From Rhodopirellula sp. (GTDB taxonomy: Bacteria > Planctomycetota > Planctomycetia > Planctomycetales > Planctomycetaceae), in assembly GCA_013203845.1 (NCBI GenBank), contig JABMPE010000091.1, forward strand, positions 1-32,124: a DNA stretch of 32,124 nt, in the 5' to 3' direction. Shown in pieces: positions 1-7,727 of the stretch (positions within the stretch are counted from its first letter, which is position 1; each line of letters starts with the position of its first letter). Under the pieces are notes generated by a model, which worked only from the letters and a program-made list of their open reading frames with translations, made no database searches and was not told where the DNA came from. The position numbers and the translations under genes are program-made.

Positions 1-63
1 CTCAAGACTCGCTTGAAAGCCATCGAACTGCGACGGGCTGAGTTGTTGGAGGAACTTGACTGA
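1..63 (+). CDS. 3' end of a truncated gene, unknown product
   Basis: Reading frame 1 is open from the window edge to a TGA at 61-63 and encodes a 20-residue tail rich in leucine, arginine and glutamate, the composition of an amphipathic helix or short coiled coil. The start lies outside the window, so the product cannot be named. An ATG overlaps the stop (63-65), but its frame closes after 14 residues at 107, so translational coupling to a real downstream protein is doubtful. The plus-strand 99-residue gene follows 62 bases later and may share the transcript. Whether this tail is coding rests only on the open frame and its helix-like composition. Confidence 0.4.
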   Translation, partial: LKTRLKAIELRRAELLEELD

Positions 64-125
64 TGACGGCGAAGCTACACACGGGAATGGAGAAGAATCA
101 GAAATGAAATGGTTCCGGGAGCAAG

Positions 126-425
126 ATGACCGATAGCCAACTGCAAATCGTGCCTGGCATTTCCGTTTCGTCTTCAGGGCAAGCATCAGTCGATCCATCT
201 TTGGCCGATGTGTTGTTTGATCTGGCACTTCAGCTTGAAGGTTCGACTGATCTACCTGTCGATGTCGAACATGTTCTGGCGGCAATCGTGCTGGCTGCTC
301 GCAACGGAGAGCTTGCCTCAGATAAGCCGCTAAGGTCGAACGATCCGGCGCTGGCAGGCATTCTGGATGCTCATGTGAAAACCGTGTTTGCAAAGTACGG
401 TGGCATCGTTGGTATGGACGACTGA
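126..425 (+). CDS. hypothetical protein, 99 aa
   Basis: This is an open frame with ATG at 126 and a GGGAG ribosome-binding-like stretch at 117-121, four bases before the start. I do not recognise the protein. It is acidic, with a hydrophobic, helix-prone middle (residues about 25-65, including VLFDLALQLEG and HVLAAIVLAARNGEL), and has no signal peptide or membrane span. It is convergent with the defence operon, whose last gene ends at 529, leaving about 100 bases between the two. It is probably a host gene at the edge of the island. The alternative is a chance ORF, but no competing gene lies on the other strand here. Confidence 0.5.
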   Translation: MTDSQLQIVPGISVSSSGQASVDPSLADVLFDLALQLEGSTDLPVDVEHVLAAIVLAARNGELASDKPLRSNDPALAGILDAHVKTVFAKYGGIVGMDD

Positions 426-441
426 GTGAAGAGCTTCGTAC

Positions 442-456
442 CGGACAATTTGTCCG
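442..456. repeat. 15-bp near-continuous palindrome between convergent genes
   Basis: CGGACAA, one base, then TTGTCCG forms a perfect 7-bp inverted repeat with a one-base centre. It sits between the 3' end of the 99-aa gene (425) and the 3' end of the winged-HTH gene (529). The one-base centre is too tight for an intrinsic terminator loop and no T-run follows, so it looks more like a dimeric protein site than a terminator. It could be coincidental. Confidence 0.35.
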
Positions 457-528
457 CAAGCTGCCTGGCCATCGCCGAGGGCCAAGCCAAGGAAGCAGCC
501 GCGTTGATTGTCTTGAATTCGATTCATT

Positions 529-777
529 TCAATTTTCGATGTCTTCGAGATCGGGAATCTCGTCAACGGCAAGTGCAACTCGCACCGACCGCGGCACACC
601 GGTCTCTCTTGTGATGAGCCCTGCCTGTTCCAACTTGACAATCATCTGATGCACGCTTGGTGGCGAGACTCGGAAAAACTGAACCATGTCGGCTTCCGAC
701 GGACCTTTGCGATGGAGCTTGCGGTAGAGATAGATGAAGGCGAGGTATTGTCCTTGCTTGTCCGTAAACTGATTCAT
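529..777 (-). CDS. winged helix-turn-helix (LexA/MarR-like) DNA-binding protein
   Basis: This 82-residue protein starts at an ATG at 777, supported by an AGGTGG ribosome binding site just upstream (minus strand); the longer in-frame start at 858 has no such support. Residues about 4-70 match the pattern of the LexA N-terminal domain: a first helix with FTDKQGQYLAFIYLY, a GPSEADMVQFF helix, the recognition helix VSPPSVHQMIVKLEQAG, and a wing after LITRETG. There is no LexA protease domain. It is the last gene of the operon, 93 bases after the SNF2 helicase gene, and that gap holds an 8-bp inverted repeat. It probably acts as a local transcription regulator of the trio or the whole operon; the regulatory target is inferred. 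Confidence 0.75.
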   Translation of the reverse strand: MNQFTDKQGQYLAFIYLYRKLHRKGPSEADMVQFFRVSPPSVHQMIVKLEQAGLITRETGVPRSVRVALAVDEIPDLEDIEN

Positions 778-798
778 GTTAATCCACCTTTTTGGGGC

Positions 799-826
799 TC
801 CGTTGCAAATCGTTTGTCGCAACGGA
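799..826. promoter_or_regulatory. inverted repeat in the leader of the winged-HTH gene (candidate operator)
   Basis: TCCGTTGC, a 12-base spacer, then GCAACGGA form a perfect 8-bp inverted repeat. It lies between the end of the helicase gene (871) and the start of the winged-HTH gene (777), just upstream of its AGGTGG ribosome binding site. The half-site spacing (about two helical turns centre to centre) suits a dimeric HTH protein. As RNA it could also form a hairpin, but no U-run follows, so a simple intrinsic terminator is unlikely. Confidence 0.5.
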
Positions 827-870
827 TTTTCCTCAGGATTTGCTACATCACCCGCCACACTTCTCTCCGT

Positions 871-3800
871 TCACCTTTGATTGCATTGTCTTTCATGGTC
901 TGGTTGCCAAACGGACAGATCAACTCGCAACCTATCAACCATGTCCCTTGGAAGATCAACCGATCCTGTATTGTCGCCCTCTTCCCCAAGGTCTTCATCC
1001 TCTGTGCCAATCCCGGCTTTCTGGCGGCTCCGTTTCTCGCCTTTGACATGCTCCATTTCAATGCGACCCTCGACTCGAATGTCGCCGCCTAGTGTCACCT
1101 CAAACAACTGTGCACGACGATGTAGTTCCTCGAACATCCGCTCGTCGTAAGTCGCAGCCAAGTAAGGGACAGCAATCTCCAGGGTCGGAAGTTCTTCGTC
1201 ATTTGCACCAAGACGCTCCCGTTCGACTTTGCTACCAATTCGATCGACTCGCCCCGTTCGCTGTTCGATCGTCGCTGGATTCCAAGACAGGTCGTGATGA
1301 ATCACATGGCGACATTCTCGATGTAAGTCGATACCTTCCTGGCCAACGGATGTGGAAATCAGAATCTCAGGGCGATACGGAGTATTGAGCCCGAGGAAAT
1401 AGCGGTCGCGACTCTGCGTTTCACCTTTCACGAGTTGGACGACGTTGCGGTTTTCGGCGGCTGCATGGTATCCGGCTAACAGGGCCTTGTTGTTCCGCGC
1501 ACGCGCCAGGGTTTCCAGGTAGGCATGCACTCTGTCGTTCAGTGTTTCCAAGTGACCATCCAGTGGTTTGACGTACCGTTCGGCCAGGTAGTCTGCCCAT
1601 TTTTCGGCGTTGTTTCGCTCGACGTCGGCCAAGTATCGCAACAAGAATTCTTCGGCCATGAGCGTACGGCGAAAGACTTGCCCGGCGACCGCGCGAGTCG
1701 CTAAGTCGAACTTGGCCAACAGCTTTCCGTGATGTTCTGCGAGCAGCGGAAGACGCGACCAGTTGCAGGCGATTACTCCGGTTTGAAAGTATGGGGCGAT
1801 CACTTCGCCGACCGCGTCTTGTCGGAGTCGCTGAACCCAGGCAGTAACTTCTCTCGCCTGCGAAGCACTGCCGCTCGACGTAATCGCCTCTTCGTCCAAC
1901 TGCTCGACATCTAGTGGATCATCCGAATCGCCTCTGGCTTCGGGGTCAATCGAACGACGAACACGGCCAGCCCGCTCACTACGGGACAATGGCTCACGTG
2001 CTTCGAGCCAGTTTGGATCGGCCATTCGGTCGATGAGTTCCGGGCAGTTGGCAAGTACCTCACCAAGCCACTCGTCACCATCCGTTGTTTCTCGCCAAGT
2101 CGTAACGACAACATGCTCGGTTGCGGCCAAGAGCAGTCGGCGATCAGGTTTCTCGTTGCCTGCCGATTCGCCCCAGGCTACGAGCAAGTCCGCGATCTCA
2201 CGCAGACTTGCATCCGTCAATCTGAGATGGCTGGGGACTCCTGGGTTGCCGCCTTGGACGCGACCAAGCAGTGGATGGTCCTGAATCAGCGAGAACAACG
2301 CCTCACGTCGATTGAAGAATCGCTTCCGGAAGTTCTCGAAGGCCACTCCTTCTCCGAATACACGCACTTTTACTTCGTTGAGGAAACCATCTATCTCGGC
2401 CTGTACTTGGTCGCGGATCGTTTCGGCGGTTTTTGTGAACACACAGAAGATCAGCGTCTTCTGTCCCCGTTTGAAGAAGGCCAAAGCGCGTCGGGCAGTT
2501 GCCTGAACCTTACGATGCTCTCGGTCGGGATCATGGTCCTCGCTGCGACGCCCGATCATGTGATCCAGAACCGCTCGATAATCCTGCAGAAGCGGGTTGC
2601 TGGCCTGAGCCAGTCTTTTCCAGACAGCGGCCGTCTCAACCAAATGTCGGTAACTGCCTGTCAGTTCCGCCCCAAGGCCAGGCAGTCCTTTCTCATTCTT
2701 CGCCAATGCCACGGCACGCATCATCAGGTACTGTGCCAACTCGTCTTGTCCGCGTACTTCCAGGCCGGGAGCCCAACTGAAATGTGGGGTTCCATGTTCG
2801 TGTCCGATGTCGGCGTGCTTACCGACAAAGTGCTCACGGTACCCACGAGTGTGTTGGTGCCGAATGACGAAAGGATGGAGGTGCTTCTGTAACTCAGTAT
2901 TTAGCTGCTCCAAATCCAACGCCGTCTCCAGGGCGTGCGCGATCCGTGGTGGACGAACCTGCCTCGCCAGGGCTTTCTGTTCGGAAGAATCGGCGCTCAC
3001 AACAGCCTGCCAGGACTCCCCGATCGTTGCCTGGTCGCGGGGACGAAGCGCACGCCAACGGCGTCGGAAAATGTCGCCAGCGTCACGTGATGATTTCATC
3101 GCTCCAGAGAGTTTGTCGACCGAGACGTCCAGGGCTTCGTGTCGATCACGGGATAGCGACAGGATGTGCCGAAGTTTCAAGATACTCAGCAACTCATCCT
3201 GTCGAAGTTGGAACGGTGTCGCAGACAGACCAAGCATGCGACATACGTGGCCAGTGAGAAGCGTCTCCAAGTGCTTCCGGGATTGCACATGCTCATTCTT
3301 CAGGTTGTGAACTTCGTCAATTACAACCAGAGGAAGACTGGGGAGGCCACCGGCGATCGCCAGGCGAGTCAAGTCATCGAGCGCGTCCGGAAGTCGTTTC
3401 GCGTTCCATTCCGAAACGAGTCGATCAATCCGAGATCGGGCACGATCATTTTGGATGGCTCGCTGAAAGGCCTGATACAGGTTCGTTGAGACACTCGTCG
3501 CCTCGACCCACAGGCTGTACGACTTCCGCAGGTCCAACAGTTCTGGAACTTTGGATTTTGCGCTCGTCCCGAGAATCTGCTTACACCACCATTTTCGATC
3601 TTCGGGACGAACCTTGCAGGCCTCAAAAACAATCGCCAGTGCCCGCCTTCGCCACCATTCACGGTCATTCAGCGCCGCCCCGAGTACCCCATGCTTTGCG
3701 ATCAGGAGCATCGGGCGACTGCGCGAAGCATCCTGAACTGCACGGGCCAAATCGGCCAGGTTTCCTGATTTACTGCTGTTTTCGATTGGGGATCGAATCT

Positions 3801-4200
3801 CCAACCAGTCGAGTGCGTTGCCAGTTCGGGCGCAGTCCGCCTTGAACCCTTCGGCCTCACGCATCCACTTGTTGAACAGAGCATCGTTTGATGGTGTCAG
3901 CACCAGGACGACTGGCTTGTTTGCGGGCAGGCCATCTGGAGATTCCCCCTTCCGAATCGCATCTAGGAGAGAGACCGCAACGGCGAGAGCCACGTACGTC
4001 TTACCGAGTCCAACCTCGTCGGCCAGAATCATCAGTTCGCGACGGTTGCCAGGGTTTCGAGCAACAAATCTCTTGAGAATTGCATTGGTAGTCGCTTCTT
4101 GCCGCGAACGGTCATGCTCTACCTGGGCCGCTGATTTCGGATCGTCACCGAAGACTTGTCGCAGTGATTTTCCCAAGTCGATGTTTGGAGACAGTTTCAT
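871..4200 (-). CDS. SNF2/DEAD-type helicase of the DUF6361-like/PLD trio
   Basis: This 1109-residue superfamily 2 ATPase carries a clear motif I, ADEVGLGKT, at residues 60-68, a DEVH Walker B (IDEVHNLKNE, about 294-303), motif III LGLSATPF (about 323-330), a second RecA lobe beginning TLIFCVFTKTAETI, and motifs V/VI in ISTSVGQEGIDL and IEQRTGRVDRIG. The ADEVGLGKT and QRTGRVDRIG forms are typical of SNF2/RapA-like helicases. The C-terminal 50 residues are highly charged. Its ATG overlaps the stop of the PLD gene by four bases (ATGA at 4197-4200), so the two are translationally coupled. It likely uses ATP to translocate on or remodel invading DNA for the partner PLD protein. DISARM DrmD is also SNF2-like, but the neighbours here are not the DISARM set. 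Confidence 0.85.
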   Translation of the reverse strand: MKLSPNIDLGKSLRQVFGDDPKSAAQVEHDRSRQEATTNAILKRFVARNPGNRRELMILADEVGLGKTYVALAVAVSLLDAIRKGESPDGLPANKPVVLVLTPSNDALFNKWMREAEGFKADCARTGNALDWLEIRSPIENSSKSGNLADLARAVQDASRSRPMLLIAKHGVLGAALNDREWWRRRALAIVFEACKVRPEDRKWWCKQILGTSAKSKVPELLDLRKSYSLWVEATSVSTNLYQAFQRAIQNDRARSRIDRLVSEWNAKRLPDALDDLTRLAIAGGLPSLPLVVIDEVHNLKNEHVQSRKHLETLLTGHVCRMLGLSATPFQLRQDELLSILKLRHILSLSRDRHEALDVSVDKLSGAMKSSRDAGDIFRRRWRALRPRDQATIGESWQAVVSADSSEQKALARQVRPPRIAHALETALDLEQLNTELQKHLHPFVIRHQHTRGYREHFVGKHADIGHEHGTPHFSWAPGLEVRGQDELAQYLMMRAVALAKNEKGLPGLGAELTGSYRHLVETAAVWKRLAQASNPLLQDYRAVLDHMIGRRSEDHDPDREHRKVQATARRALAFFKRGQKTLIFCVFTKTAETIRDQVQAEIDGFLNEVKVRVFGEGVAFENFRKRFFNRREALFSLIQDHPLLGRVQGGNPGVPSHLRLTDASLREIADLLVAWGESAGNEKPDRRLLLAATEHVVVTTWRETTDGDEWLGEVLANCPELIDRMADPNWLEAREPLSRSERAGRVRRSIDPEARGDSDDPLDVEQLDEEAITSSGSASQAREVTAWVQRLRQDAVGEVIAPYFQTGVIACNWSRLPLLAEHHGKLLAKFDLATRAVAGQVFRRTLMAEEFLLRYLADVERNNAEKWADYLAERYVKPLDGHLETLNDRVHAYLETLARARNNKALLAGYHAAAENRNVVQLVKGETQSRDRYFLGLNTPYRPEILISTSVGQEGIDLHRECRHVIHHDLSWNPATIEQRTGRVDRIGSKVERERLGANDEELPTLEIAVPYLAATYDERMFEELHRRAQLFEVTLGGDIRVEGRIEMEHVKGEKRSRQKAGIGTEDEDLGEEGDNTGSVDLPRDMVDRLRVDLSVWQPDHERQCNQR

Positions 4201-6359
4201 GGTGAGCCTCCCACGAAGCGGTCCTGATACATCCGAAACACTCCATCGCCGAGTTCAGGATGGCATGCAACGAGCATGGCGATCAACGCACGGCATCGGC
4301 CAATGACCGGGACAAAGCACTCTTTGAGTGTTTCGTCCTCGATCTTCACCTGAGCTCGGAGCAGTGCGGCCAGAATCTCCGTGAGCTGAAAGCCAACCGC
4401 TGTGGGCGTCTTTTCCGGTTCGTCCTGGTGCGGAGGGTGATTGAGACTCGCGAATGCGCGTTCGGCAAGCTCCAAGGGGCTGGTTGGACCTCGCAACGCG
4501 GCGTCAAGCGCGGTGCGGGAGTAGCTTGCCTGCTGAAGCTCGGCTTCGATACCAGGGATAGCCTGCACGAAGTGCCGCATGAAGTAGGCCAGGATGCGCC
4601 GTGTGTCGATCGGTCCATCCGGTTTTGTGCCTGAACCTCCAGTTCCTGTGCCGTCGCCGATACCGTTGTCGTCTCCCGGCTCCCGCCCGAACAAGAAGTA
4701 CTCGATCAACTCGCCCTCAGTCGGCTTTCGACCAACCAGCAGCAATGGAAGCGCGGCTTTATCATCGAACCGGACCGGAAACGCGGCACAATTGCCCTGC
4801 CAACGAATCTCGACGAAGACGTGCGGATGGGTTTGTCCGACCGTGTCGTCCTTGGGCAACACCACAAGGTTGCTGTCGCATTTCGGACAGCTCACCAACT
4901 CCCTGATGACCTCTTGAACTGGATCGCAGTTCGGGTCTTGTTGGTGAATCAGCCAATAAACGCTCTCGCTCACACGCGATGGAATTTCCATCAAGACCAC
5001 AAGGTCGTCGGGTAGCGAAACGCCCTCGCGAAAGCTCACGGTCAGCGTCGTTCCCTCTGCGGTGACTTCTGAAAGGAACCAGGGAACCGCCGGCTCTTCG
5101 TCCCGCGTTGGTTTCTCAGTCCTGGGCGGCTTATTGAGTAGCACCTCTGTCGCCGGGCCAAAGAATGTCTGGAGCGATTGAAGCAGCCGTCGTTGCTTCG
5201 GCGTCAACCGATAGATCAATCCCGCCTCCCAGTTGGTAGGCCCACCCAGTCCCAACCCACGACGCGTACAGTTGGACGAACCGGCGTAAAGCACGCTGCC
5301 TTGTGCTCCGTCCAGGATGATCATCTTGGCGTGGAGGTGACGTTGAATCTGGTCGTTGTTCGACTTCCTGGAAATCATGGCCTGAGCCAGCTCTTGTTCT
5401 TCCGTTTCATCTCCAATCTCTTCCGCCTCTCGATCGGATTCTTCGGTCCCGGAGTCCGGCAGGGCAGCTCGTAGATACAGTCGACCTGCGAGCCTGCCCT
5501 TCAGGCTGGTCGCCAAATCGGCGTCGAATTCGGGCAGCCAGTCGTGTCCCGTTCCATCCAGCACACCTCGGCACACAAGCTCCACGTGTCCTGGAGACTG
5601 AAATCGTTCTATCAGGCCGACTAGCGCATCAGCAGCAGTTACGCCTTCCGGCCAAAATGGCGACACGACCGTTAGTTTTTCCGGTGCGAAGTTTGAGCTT
5701 TCTGCCCATCGTGTCTCGATTCGTGGCAGAACCTCATTCGCGATGACGAGATCAATTGGATCGTCCTTTGCGAACTCACCGTCATCCAACGCGGCGACTT
5801 GCTTCCGGAACAATTCGAGTTGGTGTTCAAGTTGTGGACTATCGGACTCTGCCGCGATCTGGACAACAATGTCGATCGCAGAGGTCAGCAGTACTCGTGG
5901 AGAGCGACTTCGGCCTCCGAAATCCACAGGCACGATGCACTCGTAGTTCTCGCGAAATCCCTGCCGGGTCAAGTTCGCCGAACCGACAATCAAACGCATT
6001 ACACGGTCCGGTACGCCCTCATCGGACGCGTGACGGACCCACATCAGCAGACTGATCTTGGAATGAAGTTTTCGACCGACAATGGGAATGGGGTCAATCC
6101 GCGGCGAAATCCTCGCCAGGCGTTCGCAGCCACGCAGGTCGTACAGCACACTGACGTCCGTCTTTTGAAGACGACGTTCCAGCTCTGACCGAAACGCTCG
6201 CATGCGACTGATGGGAGACCGCACTCCGAGTGCCGCCGCTAAGAGTTCCTCCTCAAAGAACTCGAAGTCGACCTGGTACGTCGTCGCTAAAAGTGATTCC
6301 AAAACGAATCCTTCGGCGGGCGGCAGGTACAGGTCGATCAAGCGCTGACTCTTATCCAT
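4197..6359 (-). CDS. phospholipase D-like protein with two HKD-type halves
   Basis: This is a 720-residue protein. The first PLD half has HSK at residues 99-101 and GSANLTRQGF at about 126-135. The second has a full HxKx4D motif, HAKMIILD at 343-350, followed by GSSNCTRRGL (360-369) and NWEAG. In the first half the aspartate of HxKx4D is replaced by methionine (HSKISLLM), so that half may be catalytically weakened. A glycine/aspartate-rich linker lies near residues 570-590, before a helical C-terminal region. At 720 residues it is far longer than DISARM DrmC (about 250). PLD-fold proteins in defence systems usually act as nucleases. It is 6 bases after the DUF6361-like gene and overlaps the helicase gene by four bases, which argues for one complex. 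The nuclease role is inferred. Confidence 0.85.
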   Translation of the reverse strand: MDKSQRLIDLYLPPAEGFVLESLLATTYQVDFEFFEEELLAAALGVRSPISRMRAFRSELERRLQKTDVSVLYDLRGCERLARISPRIDPIPIVGRKLHSKISLLMWVRHASDEGVPDRVMRLIVGSANLTRQGFRENYECIVPVDFGGRSRSPRVLLTSAIDIVVQIAAESDSPQLEHQLELFRKQVAALDDGEFAKDDPIDLVIANEVLPRIETRWAESSNFAPEKLTVVSPFWPEGVTAADALVGLIERFQSPGHVELVCRGVLDGTGHDWLPEFDADLATSLKGRLAGRLYLRAALPDSGTEESDREAEEIGDETEEQELAQAMISRKSNNDQIQRHLHAKMIILDGAQGSVLYAGSSNCTRRGLGLGGPTNWEAGLIYRLTPKQRRLLQSLQTFFGPATEVLLNKPPRTEKPTRDEEPAVPWFLSEVTAEGTTLTVSFREGVSLPDDLVVLMEIPSRVSESVYWLIHQQDPNCDPVQEVIRELVSCPKCDSNLVVLPKDDTVGQTHPHVFVEIRWQGNCAAFPVRFDDKAALPLLLVGRKPTEGELIEYFLFGREPGDDNGIGDGTGTGGSGTKPDGPIDTRRILAYFMRHFVQAIPGIEAELQQASYSRTALDAALRGPTSPLELAERAFASLNHPPHQDEPEKTPTAVGFQLTEILAALLRAQVKIEDETLKECFVPVIGRCRALIAMLVACHPELGDGVFRMYQDRFVGGSP

Positions 6360-6365
6360 CGGTAG

Positions 6366-7712
6366 TCAATGCACTTCCTGTTTTGGGTGAGGAAGTAAAT
6401 TGTTCTCGCGAAGCATGTAGATGAAGGGTTCCAGTCGATAAGGATGGGTCAAACTATTGCCAACCGCAGCAGTCGGGGGCTCCATACGTTGGAACCGTGG
6501 CGAGGGACGAAGAAGTTTGCCACCGTCGAACCCAATCCAATCCCGCTTGGGTGACCCGCCATCCACCTTGCCGGACTGCACCTGGTGGTGATGATGCAGG
6601 ATTTCATCGACAACGCGTCGAGGTGAGGTTGCGCGATCAATCGCATAGGCGAAACCTGCGAAGCCTTTGATCGCCTCTCGAACTTCCGTGTGTTCGCACT
6701 TCTCCCGATATTGCCGCAGAAGCAATGCGGTCTCTCGGCACCGATTGGTTGCCTGTTGGACGTCCCGTTCCGCAACCATGTCGTCTACGGTTTTTCCTGC
6801 CTGTTGAGTGCCCCACCAGAGCAGATACTGAAACACGGTCAAAACGGCTTCATGGAACCGCTCCGTGACAAGCACGGCATCGACCACGGTGGGGAGACCA
6901 AGGGCAACCGCTCTGTCGGTAGAGTTCAGCTCGCTGCGAAGTCGCTCCAACGATTGCACGTCCCATGTGTCGGGCAGCCCGTCCGCACCTGCCATCTCGA
7001 AAAAAGCACGGTTCATACAGTCGCGGCGATCGTCGGCAGTGAGCGCATCCCCAAGTTGTTCTCGCTCAGTATCGCCGGCCGCCACGAGATGACATGCCTC
7101 TGCCCATTCGGTCAGATCATCCAACTGAATGGAGACGCGGTGAGCTACTTCCGGGTCGGCGAGTCGCTTGCGATCCTTTTCAGTTAGCCGCGGCATGGGA
7201 AACTGCCGTGCAAGCTCAAATCCTTCGTACTCCAACTTTCCAGAATCGGCATGAGCCAATTCGCCGCCGATCAATGTCGTCCAGTAAGTACTGACTGCTC
7301 CGGTGCGGGACTGATACTTGAGCATCGTGAAATCAGGAGTTGCCTTCTTCTTATTGTGAGCAAAGCTGGAATACGCCTTTGTGGCATCTCTAACTCCGCG
7401 CAGGCCATCCGCAGCCAAGGTGATTCCTTGTTCCCTCGCCGCTACGCAAGCCAACGCCCAAAGACGCTCAAACGGTTCCACTGCCTTACGACGCTGTGTA
7501 AGACCCGATGCTCCAGGCAAGAATCTTTGATGGCGTTCTGCGTTTGCAAGAGCCGCGCATAGCATCGACAGATAGCGCGAACGCGTAGTGATTGTCGTAA
7601 CGCCAGGCAACAGCATGTCCGCTATGGCACCGTAAGTCTGGAGAGCACCAAGCGGGTCAATGCTTCCCGAACTCCCACCGAGCGGGTCGTATGCTGTCAA
7701 AAACGGTAACAC
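6366..7712 (-). CDS. DUF6361-like protein of the helicase/PLD trio
   Basis: This 448-residue protein starts at a GTG (7712), with GGAG overlapping the brxHI stop 13 bases upstream. Its N-terminal 60 residues contain LGALQTYGAIADMLLPG followed by TTITTRSRYLSML. This resembles the start of DUF6361 proteins, where a short N-terminal segment leads into a LFPG-TSTIQTRARYF-type motif; I make this match from memory and the rest of the chain is too divergent for me to align. No Walker, nuclease or HTH motif is visible. It is mostly helical, with several tryptophans and a C-terminal FIYMLRENNLLPHP. It lies 15 bases after brxHI and 6 before the PLD gene, so it is a fixed part of this block. Its biochemical role is unknown; a scaffold or recognition subunit is a guess. 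Confidence 0.55.
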   Translation of the reverse strand: MLPFLTAYDPLGGSSGSIDPLGALQTYGAIADMLLPGVTTITTRSRYLSMLCAALANAERHQRFLPGASGLTQRRKAVEPFERLWALACVAAREQGITLAADGLRGVRDATKAYSSFAHNKKKATPDFTMLKYQSRTGAVSTYWTTLIGGELAHADSGKLEYEGFELARQFPMPRLTEKDRKRLADPEVAHRVSIQLDDLTEWAEACHLVAAGDTEREQLGDALTADDRRDCMNRAFFEMAGADGLPDTWDVQSLERLRSELNSTDRAVALGLPTVVDAVLVTERFHEAVLTVFQYLLWWGTQQAGKTVDDMVAERDVQQATNRCRETALLLRQYREKCEHTEVREAIKGFAGFAYAIDRATSPRRVVDEILHHHHQVQSGKVDGGSPKRDWIGFDGGKLLRPSPRFQRMEPPTAAVGNSLTHPYRLEPFIYMLRENNLLPHPKQEVH

Positions 7713-7727
7713 TCTGTTTCCAATCTC

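Noticed and set aside
426..614. 62-codon plus-strand frame starting with GTG right after the 99-aa gene
   Set aside because: It runs antisense into the winged-HTH gene and has no ribosome binding site or recognisable features.
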